Below, piece after piece: positions 61,942 to 64,000 of a stretch of DNA of 64,000 nucleotides (positions are counted from its first letter, which is position 1; every line of letters begins with the position of its first letter). The stretch is from contig JBJKRL010000063.1 in assembly GCA_046704745.1 (NCBI GenBank), positions 59,510-123,509 of the forward strand. Reading direction: 5' to 3'. Position numbers and translations under genes: made by a program. Under the pieces are notes generated by a model, which worked only from the letters and a program-made list of their open reading frames with translations, was not told the origin of the DNA and searched no databases. Source of the stretch: CAWGGS01 sp046704745. GTDB lineage: Bacteria > Desulfobacterota > Desulfobulbia > Desulfobulbales > Desulfocapsaceae.

Positions 61942-61960
61942 ATGCCCATTTGTCAAACCT
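61942..61960. repeat. right REP sequence of the RAYT unit
   Basis: ATGCCCATTTGTCAAACCT followed by GACCCC; inverted relative to 60968-60986. Confidence 0.8.
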
Positions 61961-61982
61961 GACCCCATTTTTCCTGTGTGCT

Positions 61983-62309
61983 CTATGCTTGTAACAGGCG
62001 CCGTTGTAAGAGTTTTTGCATGTCACGACGTCGATCGGCAATCAAGAGCACATAGACGTTATTTCCCATCACTCGGTAAATGATACGGTAGGGTTTAAAG
62101 AAGATCTGACGGAAGTCCCGCAGTCCCAAAGCAATCAATTCTCGAGGGTGAACTCCTCGTTCAGGATTTTTAGACAAGCTGTCGAATGCCTTTTCAATAC
62201 GCTCTAGAACGTGATCGGCTTTGCTTCTTGAATCGTGTAAATCAATGTAGTCATAAATATCTTCCAGATCACGTACAGCATCATCAGTCAACAGTACCTA
62301 GAAATGCAT
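61983..62309 (-). pseudogene. parE: ParE/RelE-family toxin with an early amber codon
   Basis: Frame from ATG 62309 reads M-H-F-stop-V-L-L-T-D-D-A-V-R-D-L-E and continues through a normal ParE core (DIYDYIDLHDSRSKADHVLERIEKAF, RELIALGLRDFRQIFFKPYRIIYRV, YVLLIADRRRDMQ). TAG lies at codon 4, where ParE proteins usually have Lys/Arg. The ATG overlaps the antitoxin stop (TGATG), the expected coupling, which supports it as the native start. A TTG just after the amber codon (62291) could start a 102-residue toxin lacking the first six residues. So it is either inactive or translated weakly. Confidence 0.8.
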
Positions 62310-62584
62310 CAACAGGACTCCGGTCTTTTTCGCAAGCGCTTGATGACATCAGCAGCCAGCTGAACCTTACCCTCTTCGATCTGGCGGGTACCGAGTGCTA
62401 AGATTTTCAAAAGTGCCATAGTTTCTTGTGCTTGCTCATAACTATCGATATCCTGTACAACCGCCTTGGCCTCACCGTTTTGGGTGATGATCATGGGTTC
62501 CTGTTGTTTGCCTATGTCGCGAATGATCTCAGAGGCATGCGCCTTCAAATAACTTATCGGCTTGATTTGACGGGAAAGTGGCAT
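62309..62584 (-). CDS. Phd/YefM-type antitoxin
   Basis: A 91-residue protein starting at ATG 62584 after AGGAGG. N-terminal Phd fold: ISYLKAHASEIIRDIGKQQEPMIITQNGEAKAVVQDIDSYEQ is the family hallmark; the C-terminal part should wrap the toxin. It binds an operator ahead of its gene and neutralises ParE-type toxin. Overlaps the toxin start by one base. Confidence 0.93.
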   Translation of the reverse strand: MPLSRQIKPISYLKAHASEIIRDIGKQQEPMIITQNGEAKAVVQDIDSYEQAQETMALLKILALGTRQIEEGKVQLAADVIKRLRKRPESC

Positions 62585-62608
62585 AAGTGACCTCCTGTGT
62601 TGTGTAGA

Positions 62609-62620
62609 ACTATATATAGT
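62609..62620. promoter_or_regulatory. probable autoregulatory operator of the toxin-antitoxin operon
   Basis: Perfect palindrome ACTATATATAGT, 25 bases before the antitoxin start, overlapping a likely -10 (TATATA) with TTGCTA about 18 bases upstream on the minus strand. Confidence 0.5.
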
Positions 62621-62747
62621 CCTTATACAGGTCATTTAGCAAATTAGTTTTGTTGCAACAACTAGTTGCTCAGGCATCTTCCAAGGGATTCGTTTCTTAA
62701 ACGAAACAAGTTGTTTTTGTACCAGCGTTAACCTCCGCGAGAGTGTT

Positions 62748-63104
62748 TCAAAAGTCGAAGATCTGCCGGATTTCGATAATGTCCCCGTCTTGGGCCGGGC
62801 ACTTTTGAGCCCATTGCAACAGCTCTTCTTTGGAATTGGCCTCCACCATCCAATAGCCGCCCAACACCTCCTTTGTCTCAACAAAAGGTCCGTCTGTGAC
62901 CATGGCTTTTCCTTGCGCAAAAGAGACCCTGGCGCTTGTTGTAAGAGGGTGTAGCCCGTTCAGGTCCGTTATGCGGAGGGCTTGTCCTAATTCTTCGTTG
63001 TACTTCGTCATCTTTTCCACCATTTCCCGGTCCGGCGCAAATGTCGCGGGCAATTGCTTATTGTCGCGATACACCGCGGGAATCATCAACATCATGAATT
63101 TCAT
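62748..63104 (-). CDS. YciI-like / DGPF-domain protein
   Basis: A 118-residue protein of the YCII-related superfamily. Signature DGPFVETKEVLGGYWMVEANSKEELLQWA with the conserved Asp-Gly-Pro-Phe and a preceding RVSFAQGKAMVT. ATG 63104 with AAAGGA upstream. Members are small cytosolic dimers of uncertain function, often next to sigma factors of the ECF group, which I do not see here. Confidence 0.92.
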   Translation of the reverse strand: MKFMMLMIPAVYRDNKQLPATFAPDREMVEKMTKYNEELGQALRITDLNGLHPLTTSARVSFAQGKAMVTDGPFVETKEVLGGYWMVEANSKEELLQWAQKCPAQDGDIIEIRQIFDF

Positions 63105-63306
63105 GGCATTTTTCCTTTGTTATCTATGTCCTCTGAAACCGTCCTGCATCTTTAGTCGATTGCCGCCTCCAATATCGACAATGGGCAACGCCAAAAATAA
63201 AAGAGAAAATACTGGCTTCATCAGCTGATCAACCAGTTCTTGTCAAGGAAGGATCATCGTCAAATTCAACAGTGGGATGATAGAAAAACGATACGTTATC
63301 GAGCTG

Positions 63307-63652
63307 TTAAGAAAACGGAGGCATCAAGACCAGGGCTGCACCGCATAGAAAGCATGCCCCTGGGCAATCCTGAATGATCCCCCGATGGTTCGGGCAGGTA
63401 TAGGGTCTGCCCAAAAGCGGTTTTTCATGCAACTCTCTGCTTAACGACGGGAAATCTCCTCCAAAAAAATTTGCCGGATCCTTAGTAAACCTGGCCAGGC
63501 ACTCTTCACTGCAAAAAAAGTATGTTATGCCTGCATAGGAATAGTGGTAAACAGCAGTATCCTGATCAACTATCATCCTGCATACAGGATCAAGAAGTGC
63601 ATGCTGTGCTGCGGATTGGTTTTGGACAGTATGTTTTTTTGTTCACTGTCAT
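63307..63652 (-). pseudogene. YHS + heavy-metal-binding domain protein, frameshifted
   Basis: A strong start (GGAGGAAATG at 63652) opens a frame that ends after ~20 codons. In the frame one base off, the sequence HTVQNQSAAQHALLDPVC then RMIVDQDTAVYHYSYAGITYFFCS and the zinc-ribbon-like YTCPNHRGIIQDCPGACFLCG continue to 63307. The switch falls in a run of seven A residues (T residues 63634-63640 on the plus strand); six A residues would join both into one ~114-residue protein. The YHS part (DPVC...FFCSEECLARF) and the C-terminal CPNH...C..C box are those of metal-binding proteins near copper ATPases. Could also be read by polymerase slippage. Confidence 0.75.
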
Positions 63653-63854
63653 TTCCTCCATATCGAAAGCAGCCGTCAGTATTGTATGTGCCGCAAATGT
63701 TTGATCTCAGTGCTTCGCCTGACATCGATACTGCACCTGTCTTTTGGATAACTGGCGCTGCTGCTCACTAAAATAATAAGGTTGAAGTGTAGATTCTCAT
63801 CCAAGAATCCAATAAAAATCTCAAGAAAGAATACCAGCCAAGGAGCAAAAAAAG

Positions 63855-63884
63855 ACAGCCGGAAGGAATGCTGCCTCCGGCTGT
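63855..63884 (-). terminator. intrinsic terminator for the gene at the right edge
   Basis: 9-base stem ACAGCCGGA / TCCGGCTGT; on the minus strand it is followed by CTTTTTTTG, on the plus strand only by a short TTTT. Confidence 0.75.
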
Positions 63885-63955
63885 TTTGAGTAGACAGCAG
63901 TCTACCGCACCGAGCTATCCCTTGGCGGCGGAGTCCCCTCGCAACCGCCTCCGTT

Positions 63956-64000
63956 TCACTCGGATTCGTTGAACCAGTCGGCGTTGTAGAAGGTATTGGC
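63956..64000 (-). CDS. C-terminal end of an unidentified protein
   Basis: The last 14 codons before a TGA read ANTFYNADWFNESE and are open to the window edge. A terminator lies ~70 bases downstream, which supports a real gene end. Too short to assign; the rest is outside the window. Confidence 0.4.
   Translation of the reverse strand, partial: ANTFYNADWFNESE

Noticed and set aside
1..64000. CRISPR arrays, tRNA or rRNA genes
   Set aside because: No regularly spaced direct repeats, no cloverleaf with TTCRANY loop and CCA end, and no rRNA core sequence was recognised by eye; a tRNAscan run would settle it.

Overview
The window looks like a chromosome segment of an anaerobic, probably sulfur-metabolising delta-proteobacterium (Desulfobacterota, Desulfobulbales-like). 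This is inferred from gene content: a TRAP transporter next to a sigma-54 activator, a tungsten-type aldehyde:ferredoxin oxidoreductase, rubrerythrin, a YeiH-type putative sulfate exporter and many c-di-GMP or sensor proteins. No rRNA or marker gene is present to fix the taxon, and I see no tRNA, rRNA or CRISPR array.

Layout, left half. 1-4 kb: a truncated GAF/guanylate-cyclase protein and a GAF/AAA+/Fis sigma-54 activator. 4-7 kb: a DctPQM TRAP transporter on the minus strand. 7.2-12.9 kb: the histidine degradation operon hutU-hutI-hutG-hutH. It is followed by a cobalamin riboswitch with its own terminator and a 46-codon ORF as the only gene after it. 13.4-21.4 kb: a pyrimidine-dimer glycosylase/DUF1722 protein, a PilZ-like protein, a ferritin-like/receiver fusion, and a lemA-M48 protease-DUF2157-DUF4824 operon interrupted by a MITE-like repeat. 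21.6-25.4 kb: a structured RNA candidate, a full-length transketolase, and thiM-thiE. 25.5-28.9 kb: a zinc/manganese-type ABC transporter without its binding protein, a small membrane protein, a Fur-family regulator, a Fur-box promoter driving an untranslated stretch, and rubrerythrin. 29.8-32 kb: YeiH plus small proteins.

Middle. 32.1-39.4 kb is a cell-envelope block: two lipoproteins, a DUF533 protein, PBP1b-like synthase, MtgA, a secreted alpha/alpha-barrel-like protein and a C-terminally short MipA/OmpV protein. 40-42.5 kb is a Cache-PAS-PAS-GGDEF diguanylate cyclase.

Right half (42.6-64 kb) is accessory and repeat-rich. It holds two paralogous secreted TPR + tectonin-propeller proteins (one intact, one frameshifted) and a third tectonin protein with an M23 domain. 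A 30-bp repeat sits just past the 3' end of all three. It also holds a GC-rich, apparently imported GT51/transpeptidase gene; a GNAT-histone deacetylase pair that looks like one gene split by a single-base deletion; a one-strand run of unrelated small genes (SnoaL, YdeI, SRPBCC, ElaA) with a good attC-like site, suggesting integron cassettes; AOR; a RAYT transposase with flanking inverted REP sequences; a Phd/ParE module whose toxin has an amber codon at position 4; a YciI-like protein; and a YHS/heavy-metal-binding protein frameshifted in an A7 run. Two MITE-like repeat families (four and two copies) and a third duplicated segment (two copies) are spread over the window.

All calls come from reading translations and motifs by eye; no database search was run.
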